From EA-27 sp964396265 (GTDB taxonomy: Archaea > Thermoplasmatota > Thermoplasmata > RBG-16-68-12 > EA-27), in the NCBI GenBank assembly GCA_964396265.1, contig CAYNEM010000007.1, positions 1-64,000 of the forward strand: a stretch of 64,000 nucleotides of DNA, written 5' to 3'. This document shows, piece after piece, positions 35,501-44,491 of the stretch. The notes under the pieces are model-generated. The model saw only the letters and a list, made by a program, of their open reading frames with translations. It did no database searches and was not told where the DNA came from. A program made the translations under genes and the position numbers. Each line of letters starts with the position of its first letter. Position 1 is the stretch's first letter.

Positions 35501-36720
35501 AGCTGAAAGCCCTGCGCGACGGGCGGAAGAAGCAGGTCATCGACGCGACGCCGCAGCAGGTCGCCGCCAAGATGAAGCAGCTCGCCGCGCAGAAGGCGGA
35601 GCTTCAGGAGGAATTCCACGCGCTCGGCGCGAAGCTCGAGACCTACGAGGCGCAGCTCAAGATGTTCCGCGACCGTCTCGGAGAGATAGACGGACGGTTG
35701 GCGGCGAACAAGCGGGACCTGGAGGAGACCGCCGCGCACATCGCGGATTCCTCGTCCAAGCTCGAGGAGATGGAGAAGGAGATCCGCGCCCTTGAGAAGA
35801 TGACCGCGAACGCGGACCGCGAGGTCCGGGAGTTCCAGACGGGGCGGGACGAGGCGTACAAGGAGAAGACGAACCTCGAGGCGGCCGTCGACAAGGTCGC
35901 GCAGAAGATGGAGTCGAAGGACGCGATGTTCCTCGCGATTCAGCAGACGCTCGGTGAGCAGGAGGGGAAGCTGAGGCAGGCCGAGGAGGAGATTGCGGCG
36001 GTCGCGATCGAGGTGAAAGGCGACCTCCCGAGCTTGGAGACCTTGAAGCGTACGATCATGGAGTCGGAGGCGCAGGTCAACGCCCTCGGGAACGTCAACC
36101 TGCGGGCGCTCGAGGACTACGAGGAACACCAGAGACGCCACACGGGGCTGAGCCAGGAGTTCCAGCAGCTGGAGACGCAGCGAGCCGATCTCCTGAATCT
36201 CGTCGAGGAGCTGAACGGGAAGAAGAAGGAGGGGCTCCTGAAGGTGTTCGGAGCGATCAACGAGAACTTCAAGCGTGTGTACGCGGAGTTGAGCGAGGGC
36301 GGCGAGGCCGAGCTCGTCCTCGAGAACGACCAGGACCCGCTGCAAGGCGGCCTCATCATGCGAGCGAAGCCGCCCCACAAGAAGGTCCTGCGACTCGATG
36401 CCCTCTCGGGCGGCGAGAAGTCGCTGGTCTCCATGGCCTTCATCGTCGCGATCCAGCAGTACGACCCTTCCCCGTTCTACCTGCTCGACGAGGTCGACCA
36501 GAACCTCGACGCGCTGAACGCGGAGAAGGTCGCGCGGATGATCGCCCGCAACTCCCACGCCGCGCAATTCGTTCAGATCAGCCTGAGGAAGGTCACCCTG
36601 AAGCAGGCGGACCACATCGCCGGCGTCACCATGCGGTCGGACGGCATCAGTGAGCTGATCATGAAGGTCAACCTCGCGGACATCCAGGAAGAGAAGCCCA
36701 CACAGGAGGTGCCGGCGTGA
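32548..36720 (+). CDS. smc: Chromosome segregation ATPase SMC, interrupted by an in-frame mini-intein
   Basis: The 1390-residue precursor yields a ~1194-residue SMC after splicing. It opens with MHLKEIEMENFKSFGRK and reaches Walker A GPNGSGK (residues 31-37). A 196-residue intein interrupts the protein there, and it resumes with SNIADAILFVLG. Long coiled coils flank a hinge (about 725-880; GVHGTVAELAKANRRFEVAM). The C-terminal head has the ABC signature LSGGEKSLVSMAFIVAIQQ and Walker B FYLLDEVDQNLDALN. SMC dimers with ScpA/ScpB compact and segregate DNA. A TTTAAAT element at 32429-32435 predicts a leader of about 90 nt. The stop overlaps the scpA start (GTGA). The host is inactive until the intein splices, because the P-loop is split. 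Confidence 0.95.
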   Translation: MHLKEIEMENFKSFGRKVNVPFLQGYTAITGPNGSGKCVVGDTRVWLPDGEERTISGLVEHALRHGDVVDQFDDGVAAYENPDDVEVLTLDPRALTFDRSPVIAFVKRKAPDRLLRLRTRSGRRITATPYHPMFAMHQGRLVCPRADELAAGQAIAAYVPPPAVLVERFEERDVVGGGDSMVVVRDAHETWAPGVLWDEIQDIEWVSPPERWVYDLSVLRTHNFVAEGLVAHNSNIADAILFVLGPRSGKAIRAGKLTDLIWNGGREKKGASHTEVSLLFDNRDRVIPIESDDVKLTRRIVLSPSVEGGYNSYFYVNDRKSQLQEFDQLLAHARISAEGYNLVQQGDIQRIVQMSAMDRRRILDDIAGITKFDEDIHAAEGKRTAAEDNLERIRIILQEIDKQLKQLESDRGSALKYKELKGKLDLAKAQLAYKNKSLVEESIVGAKEQLARHEEERRKLEAQKAGLQAELAAAAQRLREMEAKIAERGGEEARQLQEKLNGVRIERATTENDVEKAKDAAKQLKLDANDLGKERTRQQKEIDGLEKERSALAKRHVEVTRVLGEVDGELKEVDAFAAKSDAKILALQRDIVTLNQQVDGLEEKVRALTLEADRQRDSIDRLSAEVSQIEESRKGYALELADAEFQIGGIKGDTKDATKSGRKLQEDFYARRKEEAELSRETQELEQAILGLTREYERLKAESEVANALAKGYSRAVAAVLEARDRGSIKGVHGTVAELAKANRRFEVAMNVAAGNRMQAVVVDTDVVASEGIEFLKKGRAGRATFLPLNKMLSARPRGKAMMAAKETLGFAIDLIEFDEKYRDAFYYVFGDTLVVETLDQARSLMGGIRMVTLAGELIEASGAMIGGDLERAPVSFGGASRGELEKVASDLRKATEQADKARARLAATRAELSTIEGELKKVGATTGATEVKLDALESQRREMAARLKAADEDLKAKKDRLVDLRKTSDRTGQDLDRLGKQLGELKALRDGRKKQVIDATPQQVAAKMKQLAAQKAELQEEFHALGAKLETYEAQLKMFRDRLGEIDGRLAANKRDLEETAAHIADSSSKLEEMEKEIRALEKMTANADREVREFQTGRDEAYKEKTNLEAAVDKVAQKMESKDAMFLAIQQTLGEQEGKLRQAEEEIAAVAIEVKGDLPSLETLKRTIMESEAQVNALGNVNLRALEDYEEHQRRHTGLSQEFQQLETQRADLLNLVEELNGKKKEGLLKVFGAINENFKRVYAELSEGGEAELVLENDQDPLQGGLIMRAKPPHKKVLRLDALSGGEKSLVSMAFIVAIQQYDPSPFYLLDEVDQNLDALNAEKVARMIARNSHAAQFVQISLRKVTLKQADHIAGVTMRSDGISELIMKVNLADIQEEKPTQEVPA
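32659..33246 (+). other. Mini-intein in the SMC Walker A loop
   Basis: In-frame 196-residue insert (precursor residues 38-233) between Lys37 of GPNGSGK and the Ser that follows it. It starts with the splicing nucleophile Cys (CVVGDTRVWL, block A). Block B is RRITATPYHPMF with the TxxH pair. Block F is RWVYDLSVLRTHNFVAEG. It ends with LVAHN and Ser as the +1 extein residue (block G). There is no room for, and no sign of, a LAGLIDADG homing endonuclease, so this is a mini-intein. GC content matches the host gene, suggesting long residence. Confidence 0.93.
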
Positions 36721-37625
36721 CCCAGTACGAGGACGTCCTCAACCACCTGATGTTCCATAAGGCGCTGCTCAGCGACCACGAGGGCGGGGAGCGCATCACG
36801 CGCTACATGGCGATGGTCCAGGAGATCGAGCACGGCCACTACCTGGCGGTCCGCGATCCGATGGAGAAAGCGATCGCCGCGGCGTTCGAGCTCGTGCTCG
36901 ACGCGCAGTTCGACCCCTGGGAGATCGATCTGGCGGCGTTCACCAAGCTGTACCTTGACAAGGTGCGAGACGACGGGGTCGTCAACTTCGTCACCGCGGG
37001 GAAGCTTGTCGCGATGGCGTGGTCGATTCTGAAGCTGCAGACGGACGAGGTCGTCGCGAAGGCGGAGCCGCCGAAGCCGCAGGGGGACTTCTACTTCTCG
37101 GAGTGGGACCCGGGGCTCGACGTGTACTCCTCGCCGCAGGAATTCGACTACACGCAGGCCGTCCTTCAGGGGCACGTCCCTCTCCAGGAGGCGATCCGCC
37201 GCGAGGGGAAGCGCGCGGTCACGCTCGTCGAGCTCATGCAGGCGTTCGACGAAGCCCGCGTCGAGGCGGAACTCCAGCTCCAACTTGCGGCGATTCGCGA
37301 GAAGAACCGGGCCGCCGTCAGCACGACGGTGGGCTTCGAGCGCAAGGTGCACGGTGAGGACCTGAACGAAGACATGGCCCTGACGTGGTCCCGAATCATG
37401 GAACACAACGGGAGCCCCGTGGCCTTCGAGAGCCTCGCGACCCGCGACCCTTGGGACCGGGTCACCGTGTTCGTCGCCGTCCTGTTCCTCGCGAAGATGG
37501 AGAAGGTGGCCCTCCTGCAGAAGGACCTCCCCTTCGGGGAGATCTACGTGCAGCGCCTCTCGGAGGAGGAGACGGTCGCGGCCGCCCTCGCACCCGAGGC
37601 GAAGTCTCCGGAGGTGGCGGCATGA
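36717..37625 (+). CDS. scpA: Segregation and condensation protein A
   Basis: A 302-residue kleisin that bridges the two SMC heads. N-terminal helices (LMFHKALLSDHEGGERITRY; FDPWEIDLAAFTKLYLDKV) match the ScpA/kleisin region that contacts the SMC neck; archaeal and bacterial ScpA share the DPxxIDL-like motif. The C-terminal winged-helix end is around 245-285 (DRVTVFVAVLFLAKMEKVAL). GTG start overlapping the smc stop, and its own stop overlaps the scpB ATG: a translationally coupled condensin operon. Confidence 0.9.
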   Translation: MTQYEDVLNHLMFHKALLSDHEGGERITRYMAMVQEIEHGHYLAVRDPMEKAIAAAFELVLDAQFDPWEIDLAAFTKLYLDKVRDDGVVNFVTAGKLVAMAWSILKLQTDEVVAKAEPPKPQGDFYFSEWDPGLDVYSSPQEFDYTQAVLQGHVPLQEAIRREGKRAVTLVELMQAFDEARVEAELQLQLAAIREKNRAAVSTTVGFERKVHGEDLNEDMALTWSRIMEHNGSPVAFESLATRDPWDRVTVFVAVLFLAKMEKVALLQKDLPFGEIYVQRLSEEETVAAALAPEAKSPEVAA

Positions 37626-38194
37626 GCGAATCGGGCGTGGTCGAGGCGGCGCTGTTCAGCGCGGGCAAGCCTCTGGCGGCAGAGGAGATTGCGCAGACCA
37701 CGGGCCTGCCGGCGGAGGTCGTGACGTCCGCCCTCTCCGCGCTTTCCAAGGGGTACGAGGAGCGGGAGAGCTCCATCGAGGTCCTCCGCATCGGCGAGAA
37801 GTGGACGATGCAGATCCGGGCGGCCTACGGGGAGAGGGCGCACGACTTCATTCCCCCGGAGCTTCCGAAGGACCTGCTCAAGACGTCGGCTCTTATCGCG
37901 TACCACCAACCCGTAAAGCAGAGCGACCTCGTGCGGATGGTGGGCTCGAAGGCGTACGAGCACGTGAAGGCGCTCACGGACCACGGACTGATCACGACGA
38001 GGCCAGTGGGGCAGACCCTCGAGCTCCGTACGAGCGCCTCGTTCCCCGAGTTCTTCGGGCTCCCCGCGAACGACCGCGAGGAGATGAGGCGTCTTCTGGC
38101 GACCCGGACCGGCGCTCCAGCGCAACCCATGCCTGGAACCGGCCAGACGACCCCACCCGGGCCCCCTGCGAAGCCAGAGGCCGAGAGTCCATGA
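37622..38194 (+). CDS. scpB: Segregation and condensation protein B
   Basis: A 190-residue ScpB with two winged-helix domains. The first begins VVEAALFSAGKPLAAEEIAQ, followed by EVLRIGEKWTMQIRAAYGE; the second includes LPKDLLKTSALIAYHQPVKQSDLVRMVG and FPEFFGLPANDREEMRRLL. These are the standard ScpB landmarks. It binds the ScpA middle region. The last ~35 residues are a Pro/Ala-rich tail. ATG 37622 overlaps the scpA stop; the longer upstream frame is scpA antiphase. It ends 25 nt before the TTTAAATA promoter of the next gene. Confidence 0.92.
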   Translation: MSESGVVEAALFSAGKPLAAEEIAQTTGLPAEVVTSALSALSKGYEERESSIEVLRIGEKWTMQIRAAYGERAHDFIPPELPKDLLKTSALIAYHQPVKQSDLVRMVGSKAYEHVKALTDHGLITTRPVGQTLELRTSASFPEFFGLPANDREEMRRLLATRTGAPAQPMPGTGQTTPPGPPAKPEAESP

Positions 38195-38218
38195 CACGGT
38201 GCGAATCGTGAAAGTACG

Positions 38219-38226
38219 TTTAAATA
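38219..38226 (+). promoter_or_regulatory. TATA box of giant repeat protein gene
   Basis: TTTAAATA lies 25 nt after the scpB stop. The predicted transcription start near 38248 falls after the GTG at 38242, so the ATG at 38308 is the better start. Confidence 0.5.
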
Positions 38227-38307
38227 GCATCGTCCAGGTATGTGCTGCCCACACCCCCTCGCGACCCGAGCGGGGCCAGCTCGAGGACAAGATGCGGAGC
38301 CGGACCA

Positions 38308-41300
38308 ATGGGTAGCGGTTTCCTTCGCGACGTCGCTCTTCGGAAGCAGCTCGAGGAGAAGGTCAAGGAAGCCGCCAAGACGCGTCAACTCGCCGAGTCC
38401 GCGATTGCCGCCGCGAAATCGATGATTGACAGCGCGCGGAAGGTCGACGGAAACGTCATAGAGGCTCAGAAGGCTCTCGCCGAGGCCACCGGCGCAGTCG
38501 GGAGCAAGGATTACAGGACCGCCCTCGAGAGGGCCCAGGAAGCTTCGGAGCGCGGGAAGCGGGCGCTCTCCGCGCGTGCGAGAGAGGTCGTCGACAGCAC
38601 GCGGTCCCACGTGCAGCTCGCGAAGGGGGCCGGGGTGGACCCCGGGAATGCGCTCGGGACCCTCGACCGTGCGGACGAGGCGCTCGCCAAGGAAACCTTC
38701 GACGGCGCAATCGAGCTCGCAAACAATGCGTGGAAGGTAATCGAGAAGGGCCTCCACGAGCACTTGTCCTCCTCGTTCTCGACGGCCCAGTCCTTGATCC
38801 TCTCCGCGAAGAACATGGGGCGCGACACCTCGGCCGTGGAGGACCTGCTCTCCCGCGCCCGCTCCGCGGTCGAGTCGAATGACTTCGAGCAGGCCATCGC
38901 GTTCACGAAGGAGTGCCTCGACTCTGTTGGAGAGGATCTCAAGGGGGAGATCCAGCGCGCGACGCAGGACGTCCAGGCTGCGATGCAGGCGACCCGCGAG
39001 ATTGGCGGTGAGGTTGCGAACATGCAGAAGCTCCTCGACCGCGCGCAGGCGGACGTGGGCCGACACGAGTACGACAAGGCGTTCAATTCCCTCAAGCAGG
39101 CGCGGTCGGAGGCAGACCGGTCCCTCGGCAAGACCCTGGAGTCCAGGACCGCCGAGTTCGCGAGGCTCCTCCTGGAGGCCGAGGCGATCGGCGCAGACGT
39201 CTCACGGGCCCGTACGGCGTACTGGCAGTTCGAGAAGGCGATGCGAGAGGGCGACATCCCGCAGGCGACGATCCTCGCGCGGGACGGATATCAGGCGCTG
39301 CAGAAGGCCCAGTTCGATCGCGTCCTCAACACGATCGGTGCCCTTCGGGAGAAATTCGTCACCGCGAAGAACATCGGCGCGGACATCACTCCGGCGCTCC
39401 AGTGGCTGAACCAGGCGCGTGCGGCGCTTCAGAACGGGCAGTTCCACGAGTCGCTGGAGGCCTCGAAGAAGGCGGACGACTCGGTCGATCAGATCGTGCG
39501 CGAGTTCCAGAGCGTCGAAGGCGAGATCCGAGCGCTCCAGCGGTCGTTCGCGGACGCGGAGGTCCTCGGGGTCGACACGACCCCCGCACGCCGTCTTCTC
39601 GAGCGGGCGCGTGTCGCCCTCGGCCAGCGGGACTTCCACACGGCCGTGGACCAGCTGCGCCGTAGCCGCGACGATCTCGAGCGCGCGGAGTCGGACCGCG
39701 CGATGGAAGTCATCGAGAAGGCGGAGTTCCTCCTGACGGCAGGGGAGAAGATGGGCGCGGGCCTCGAGGACGCCAGCGCCGCGCTTGAGGAGGCGATCAC
39801 CGCCGGGAAGGGGAAGAACTTCTCGCGAGCGATGGAGATGGCGACGCGCAGCCGCGAACTGACGGAGCGGTCGATCCAGCGCACTCTCAATGAGACAATC
39901 GGGGGCCTTCGGAGCAGCATGCAATTCCTCGGGGAAGACGCCTCTTCGGTCCGGATGTTCCTCGAACGCGCGGAGTCCGCGCTCAGCGCACGCGACTTCG
40001 AGACGGCCTACGGATACCTAGAGGAGGCGATGCGCCTCTCGGAGGGCAAGACGAAGGACCGCGGGCTCCAGTTTCACGATCTGCTGCGGAGCACCATCCA
40101 GGTCGGCATCCAGCTGGGCATCGACGTGAGCACGCTCGAGACCGGCCTGAAGCAGGCGAACGCCGACGTGGACCGCGGCAGGTACGCCGAGGTCATCGGT
40201 CTCAAGGAGAAACTGATCCGAGAGATCGGGGTCGTGTCCGAGAACGTATTCAACCTTGTCAAGGGGAAGGTCGTCGAGGCCAAGAACCTGCAGGTCGACA
40301 TCACGGAGATGCGGGATCTCCTCAAGCGCGCGAAGATGGCGATCGGCGTGGAGGACTATCCGGAGGCTCTCCGGCACCTGTCCGACTGCAACGACAAGGC
40401 AGGCCGGAGCGTCGGCGTGCACAAGGAAGTGTTCAACGCGATCTCGAGCGCCGCAGCGCTCGTCGCCGAGGCGAAGAAGCGCGACGTGAACGTAAGCAAG
40501 GTGCTCGAGATGCTCCTGGAGGCGAAGCGCGCACACGAACGGCTCGATCACGAGCGAGCGTTGGATCTGGCGCGGCGGGCGAAGGCCGAGACGGAGAAAC
40601 TCATGATCCTGTACACGAGCGCGCAGAAGATCATCTCGGCTCGAGAACTGCTCGACCTCGTAGGTCGGGCAGGGATCAACGCGCCCCATCTGAAGGAGCT
40701 GCTCGACGATGCGAAGGAGGCGATGAAGAACAAGGAGTACGAGAAGGCGCTCGCGTACTCCGAGCGCGGTGAGCAGGAGGTCCGCGAGCTCATGCAGGAG
40801 CGCGTCACGACGATCCTCAGCTCCGCGGAGACCCTCGTGGGTTCCCTGGAGGGCATGAACTTCCTCGCGCAGGAGGAGAAACTCATCAACGCCCGCGAGG
40901 CCCTCGAACGAGGGGATCTCGCGCGGGCCATTCAGCTCGCGGTCGAGGCCCGCGATGAAGTTGAGTCCGTGAAGATGAAGGGAGAGCTCGCCGGCGTCGC
41001 GGTGAGTCGCGCTCGGGACCTGTCTACGGAAGTCGAAGCGATGAACGTCACCTCGTCCGAGGGCGTGTCCCTGCTTGAGAAGGCGATCGCCGCCAACCGG
41101 GAAGGCAAGTTCGACGAGGCGATTTCCTCAGCGGAGGGGGCGATGGCGCGCTTGGAGGGCGATCGGGAGACCCAGGTCGCTGCAATGATCACACGATTCG
41201 AAGAGGCCATCCAACGGGCAAGGAGGGAGAAGACGGACACGCGGTCCGCAGAGAAGCTGATCTTGCGGGCCAGGGAGTTCCTGAAGGAGCGAAAGTACCG

Positions 41301-42888
41301 CCAAGCTCTCGCCCTCGCGATGCAGGCGGAGGGCGAGGCGGAGAAGGTCGGGCTCCAACAGGACATGGCATCGAAGGCGATCGCGACGGCGGACAAGAAG
41401 CTCGGTGGATTCTCGATGAAGATCCCCGACCTCGAGAATATGCTAGAAGAGGCGAAGCGGGCGCTGGAGGCGGGGGACTATGTTCGCGCGCTCGACGTTG
41501 CGATCAAGACAGGCGAGGAGTTCAACCACCGTCGCGAAAGATTCGAGGAAGCTCTCGAGATCGGGAAGCGTGCGCAGCGGATCCGCGACGTCGCGGACGC
41601 GGCGGGGGTGGACACCTTCGAGATCGATGCACTCATGATGCGCGCGCAGGAGGCGGTCCACGGGGGGCACCCAGACCCGGCGTGCAGCTCGTACCAACGG
41701 GCGCTCGACCAGGCCCTCGCCGGCGTGAAGACGCGACTGCTGTCGGACGGCGACGCCGCTCGCGGCATCGCGGACGCGGGGAGGCGCTTCGGAGCGGACA
41801 TGAGCGTGCCCTACCGGAGGCTGAGCGAGGCGAAAGCCCTCTTCGAGGCGGAGGACTTCGAAGGGGCGACGAGGCTCCTGCGGGCAGCCGCGGAGGCCGC
41901 CAGGGACGGGGTTACGCGACTCGTCGAGGAAGCCATTGCGGCGGCGGAGTCCAACCTCGAACACTCCCGGAAGCTCGGGGCGGACACGAAGCGTGCGGAG
42001 GAGCTCGTCGCGAGGGCCCGCGACGACCTCATGGGGGGCTCGTTCGAGCAAGCCCTCGTCTCGGCGAAGGAGAGCCAGGAGGCCGTCCAGGTGCGCCTGG
42101 ACACGGAGAAGAAGTTCGCGGAGAGGTCCTTCCAGGCGGAATCGACGATTCGGAAGGCGAAGAAGTTCGGCATCGACGTGCTGGAGGCGGAGCGCCAGCT
42201 GGCGGAGGCGATCGGGACCAAAAAGACGGACTTCGACGCCTCCATGTCCCTTGCGGAGAAGGCGTTCCAGACAGCGGAGAAGGCAATCGAATCGTTCGCG
42301 CCGAACCTGACCGCCTCGTTCGAAGTGCAATCCCCGGTCGCGGGGGAATGGGCGGAGGCGACCTTGACGATCGCCAACGGCGCGAAGGCGCTTGCGAAGG
42401 AAGTGAGGGTCAAGATCCTTGGGGACGTGGAGGTCGAGGGGCTGCGGGACATTCCATCGATCAAGGCGAAGGGGGCGGAGGCGCTCCCGATCCGTGTCAA
42501 GATGATCGCGGGCGGGTCCGTCCCCTTGGCGATTCAGATCAAGAGCCAGCGGATCTTGGACGGGAAGGAGTACGCGTCGGAGGTCATCGCCACCGTCGAG
42601 GTCGCACGCTCCCGCCGTGTGGAGGCTCCTGCGACCCCAAGCACGGGGCAAGCACGACCCGCGGAGCCTGCACCGGCGCAGCCCGGGCCGGAGGCCCCCC
42701 AGCTCAAGGCGAACATGGAGTCCCGATGCCCTATGTGCCGAGGTAGCATCAAGGTCGGGTTCACGATCCGTCGGTGTTCCCATTGCGGAAGCGACATGCA
42801 CGAACTGTGCTTCTCGCGCGCGACGCAGTGTCCTGCCTGCAAGAAGCCCCTCGGCGCGAAGAAGAAGATCGCGTTCAAGGTCGGGTGA
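38308..42888 (+). CDS. Giant helical-repeat protein with C-terminal C4HC3-type zinc module
   Basis: About 1526 residues, not recognised as a named family. Residues 1-~1330 are a long series of roughly 75-85-residue helical repeats (TPR-like or spectrin-like). Each carries a version of aGxDvs.ae.LL.rAr.al..gdfe.Al, for example MGRDTSAVEDLLSRARSAVE and LGADTKRAEELVARARDDLM. A beta-sandwich follows at ~1331-1430 (ASFEVQSPVAGEWAEATLTI), then a Pro/Ala linker. From Cys1474 there is an eight-ligand zinc module C-x2-C-x12-C-x2-C-x4-H-x2-C-x6-C-x2-C, a PHD/RING-CH-like order. No signal peptide or membrane helix, so it is cytosolic. It lies just after smc-scpA-scpB on the same strand but with its own promoter. 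Function unknown; a chromosome-associated scaffold is only an inference. Confidence 0.82.
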   Translation: MGSGFLRDVALRKQLEEKVKEAAKTRQLAESAIAAAKSMIDSARKVDGNVIEAQKALAEATGAVGSKDYRTALERAQEASERGKRALSARAREVVDSTRSHVQLAKGAGVDPGNALGTLDRADEALAKETFDGAIELANNAWKVIEKGLHEHLSSSFSTAQSLILSAKNMGRDTSAVEDLLSRARSAVESNDFEQAIAFTKECLDSVGEDLKGEIQRATQDVQAAMQATREIGGEVANMQKLLDRAQADVGRHEYDKAFNSLKQARSEADRSLGKTLESRTAEFARLLLEAEAIGADVSRARTAYWQFEKAMREGDIPQATILARDGYQALQKAQFDRVLNTIGALREKFVTAKNIGADITPALQWLNQARAALQNGQFHESLEASKKADDSVDQIVREFQSVEGEIRALQRSFADAEVLGVDTTPARRLLERARVALGQRDFHTAVDQLRRSRDDLERAESDRAMEVIEKAEFLLTAGEKMGAGLEDASAALEEAITAGKGKNFSRAMEMATRSRELTERSIQRTLNETIGGLRSSMQFLGEDASSVRMFLERAESALSARDFETAYGYLEEAMRLSEGKTKDRGLQFHDLLRSTIQVGIQLGIDVSTLETGLKQANADVDRGRYAEVIGLKEKLIREIGVVSENVFNLVKGKVVEAKNLQVDITEMRDLLKRAKMAIGVEDYPEALRHLSDCNDKAGRSVGVHKEVFNAISSAAALVAEAKKRDVNVSKVLEMLLEAKRAHERLDHERALDLARRAKAETEKLMILYTSAQKIISARELLDLVGRAGINAPHLKELLDDAKEAMKNKEYEKALAYSERGEQEVRELMQERVTTILSSAETLVGSLEGMNFLAQEEKLINAREALERGDLARAIQLAVEARDEVESVKMKGELAGVAVSRARDLSTEVEAMNVTSSEGVSLLEKAIAANREGKFDEAISSAEGAMARLEGDRETQVAAMITRFEEAIQRARREKTDTRSAEKLILRAREFLKERKYRQALALAMQAEGEAEKVGLQQDMASKAIATADKKLGGFSMKIPDLENMLEEAKRALEAGDYVRALDVAIKTGEEFNHRRERFEEALEIGKRAQRIRDVADAAGVDTFEIDALMMRAQEAVHGGHPDPACSSYQRALDQALAGVKTRLLSDGDAARGIADAGRRFGADMSVPYRRLSEAKALFEAEDFEGATRLLRAAAEAARDGVTRLVEEAIAAAESNLEHSRKLGADTKRAEELVARARDDLMGGSFEQALVSAKESQEAVQVRLDTEKKFAERSFQAESTIRKAKKFGIDVLEAERQLAEAIGTKKTDFDASMSLAEKAFQTAEKAIESFAPNLTASFEVQSPVAGEWAEATLTIANGAKALAKEVRVKILGDVEVEGLRDIPSIKAKGAEALPIRVKMIAGGSVPLAIQIKSQRILDGKEYASEVIATVEVARSRRVEAPATPSTGQARPAEPAPAQPGPEAPQLKANMESRCPMCRGSIKVGFTIRRCSHCGSDMHELCFSRATQCPACKKPLGAKKKIAFKVG

Positions 42889-44410
42889 CGGCTGCCAGTC
42901 CGCCGGTTGCAGCCTCGGCAGATCCCACGAGCACCCCGCGTTCCATGAGGCGGACGATGCGTTGGACGTCGGGCGCGAGCGCGCGGTCTCCTTCGAGCCT
43001 CTTCACGGTCCGTCGGAGGGCCCGCATGGCGGCGCGGGGTCCCAATCCCGGTTGGAGCGGACGCGCGAACTCGAGCCCCTGCGCCCCGACGAGGTACTCC
43101 AGGGCCACGGCGAGCCTCGCGTTCTCGAACGCCTGCCCACACTTGAGCGCAGCGGTCTGTCCCATGCTCACCCAATCCTCCTGCCCTGCGCTCGTCGGAA
43201 TGGAGTCGGAGCTCGCGGGGTGCGCGAGGATCTTCGACTCGGAGGCGAGCGCCGCCGCCGTGTACTGCGCGACCATCATGCCGCTGTTCAGTCCACTGTT
43301 CTCCGTCAGGAAGGGAGGAAGTCCGCTCTGGTGCGCGTCGACCAGCCGCGCGATGCGACGCTCGGCGAATCCGGTGATCACGCAGAACGCGAGCGCGAGG
43401 AAGTCGAGGGCCATGGCGAGGCTCTGCCCGTGGAACGTTCCCCCGCTGAGGACGCGGCCGTCCGGGAACACGAGCGGGTTGTCCGTCGAGGAATTGATCT
43501 CGATCCCCGCGACGCGCGCCGCGTAGTCGATCGCCTCCCCGCACGCCCCGAGGACCTGGGGGATGCATCGCAGCGTGTACGCGTCCTGGACCTTGTGCGG
43601 TCCCTTGTGCGAGGGGATGATCTCGCTCCCCCGCAGGAGGCGCCTCATGTTTGCGGCGACGGTGGTGGACCCCGGCATCGGCTTCGCCGCCGCCAGGCGG
43701 GCGTCGTACGGGACGGGGCTAGCCTTCAGCGCCTCGAACGAAAGGCTCGCGGCGACCTGCGCGTCCTTCAGGAGGACGCCGCCATCGTGGACGAGGAGGC
43801 AACCGAGGGCGGCCATGACGGACGTGCCGTTGATCAGCGCCAGTCCCTCCTTCGATTCGAGCTCTATCGGTCGGAGCCGGGCGCGCTGAAGGGCCGCCTT
43901 CCCCGATACGACCCTCCCGCCAACCTCCGCTTCTCCTTCCCCGATCAGGACGAGGGCCGCGTGCGCGAGAGGTGCCAGGTCTCCGCTCGCTCCGAGAGAA
44001 CCCTTCGAAGGGATGACGGGATGGACGCCGCGGTTCACAAAATCCAAGAGGCGCTGCACGACCTCGGGCCGGACGCCGGACAGGCCCCGGGAGAGCGCAT
44101 TCGCGCGCAGCAGGAGCGTGGCCCGGACCTGCTCCCGAGACAGCGGCGCCCCGACGCCGACCGCGTGGCTTCGCACGAGGTTCCGCTGCAGCTCCCGGAC
44201 CTGCTCCTCGGGAATCGAGACGTTCTCCAGTTGCCCGAATCCCGTCTTGATGCCGTACGCGAGCCCCCCGTGTCGGACCACGCGCTCGAGGGCCCGGCGG
44301 GATCGGGCGACGGCCTGCTTCGCGCCGGGCGAGAGGACCGCGATCTCGCCCCCCCGGGCGACCGCAACGACGTCCTTGATCGCAAGCGAGCGGCCGTCGA
44401 CCCGGACCAT
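42875..44410 (-). CDS. hutH: Histidine ammonia-lyase
   Basis: A 511-residue MIO-type lyase converting histidine to urocanate and ammonia. The MIO-forming Ala141-Ser142-Gly143 sits in GSLGASGDLAPLAH. Further motifs are YGIKTGFGQLENV (the active-site Tyr region), STDNPLVFPDGRVLSGGTFHGQ and SAGQEDWVSMG. The last favours histidase over phenylalanine lyase. Other hut genes (urocanase, imidazolonepropionase) are not in the window. Its 3' end overlaps the convergent giant repeat gene by 14 bp. Confidence 0.93.
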   Translation of the reverse strand: MVRVDGRSLAIKDVVAVARGGEIAVLSPGAKQAVARSRRALERVVRHGGLAYGIKTGFGQLENVSIPEEQVRELQRNLVRSHAVGVGAPLSREQVRATLLLRANALSRGLSGVRPEVVQRLLDFVNRGVHPVIPSKGSLGASGDLAPLAHAALVLIGEGEAEVGGRVVSGKAALQRARLRPIELESKEGLALINGTSVMAALGCLLVHDGGVLLKDAQVAASLSFEALKASPVPYDARLAAAKPMPGSTTVAANMRRLLRGSEIIPSHKGPHKVQDAYTLRCIPQVLGACGEAIDYAARVAGIEINSSTDNPLVFPDGRVLSGGTFHGQSLAMALDFLALAFCVITGFAERRIARLVDAHQSGLPPFLTENSGLNSGMMVAQYTAAALASESKILAHPASSDSIPTSAGQEDWVSMGQTAALKCGQAFENARLAVALEYLVGAQGLEFARPLQPGLGPRAAMRALRRTVKRLEGDRALAPDVQRIVRLMERGVLVGSAEAATGGLAAVTRP

Positions 44411-44461
44411 CGGCCCGCGATGGCGGGTGCCCGGGAAAAGGCCTTCGCTTTTCCGGAAACC

Positions 44462-44466
44462 TTTAA
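44462..44466 (+). promoter_or_regulatory. TATA box of RNase Z gene
   Basis: CTTTAAC is centred 28 nt before the ATG at 44492, predicting a leaderless transcript. Confidence 0.5.
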
Positions 44467-44491
44467 CGGGCCGCGTCTTCTTGGCGGCGCG

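Noticed and set aside
32371..36615. Very long open frame antisense to smc (over 1400 codons)
   Set aside because: It is a by-product of high GC and few stops opposite a G/C-ending coiled-coil gene. It is Arg/Leu/Glu-rich, with no domain, and the sense strand is plainly SMC.
42617..44491. Upstream extension of the RNase Z gene
   Set aside because: It lies opposite hutH; a TATA box 28 nt before 44492 and the family start at MQVLFLGTSG settle the shorter form.
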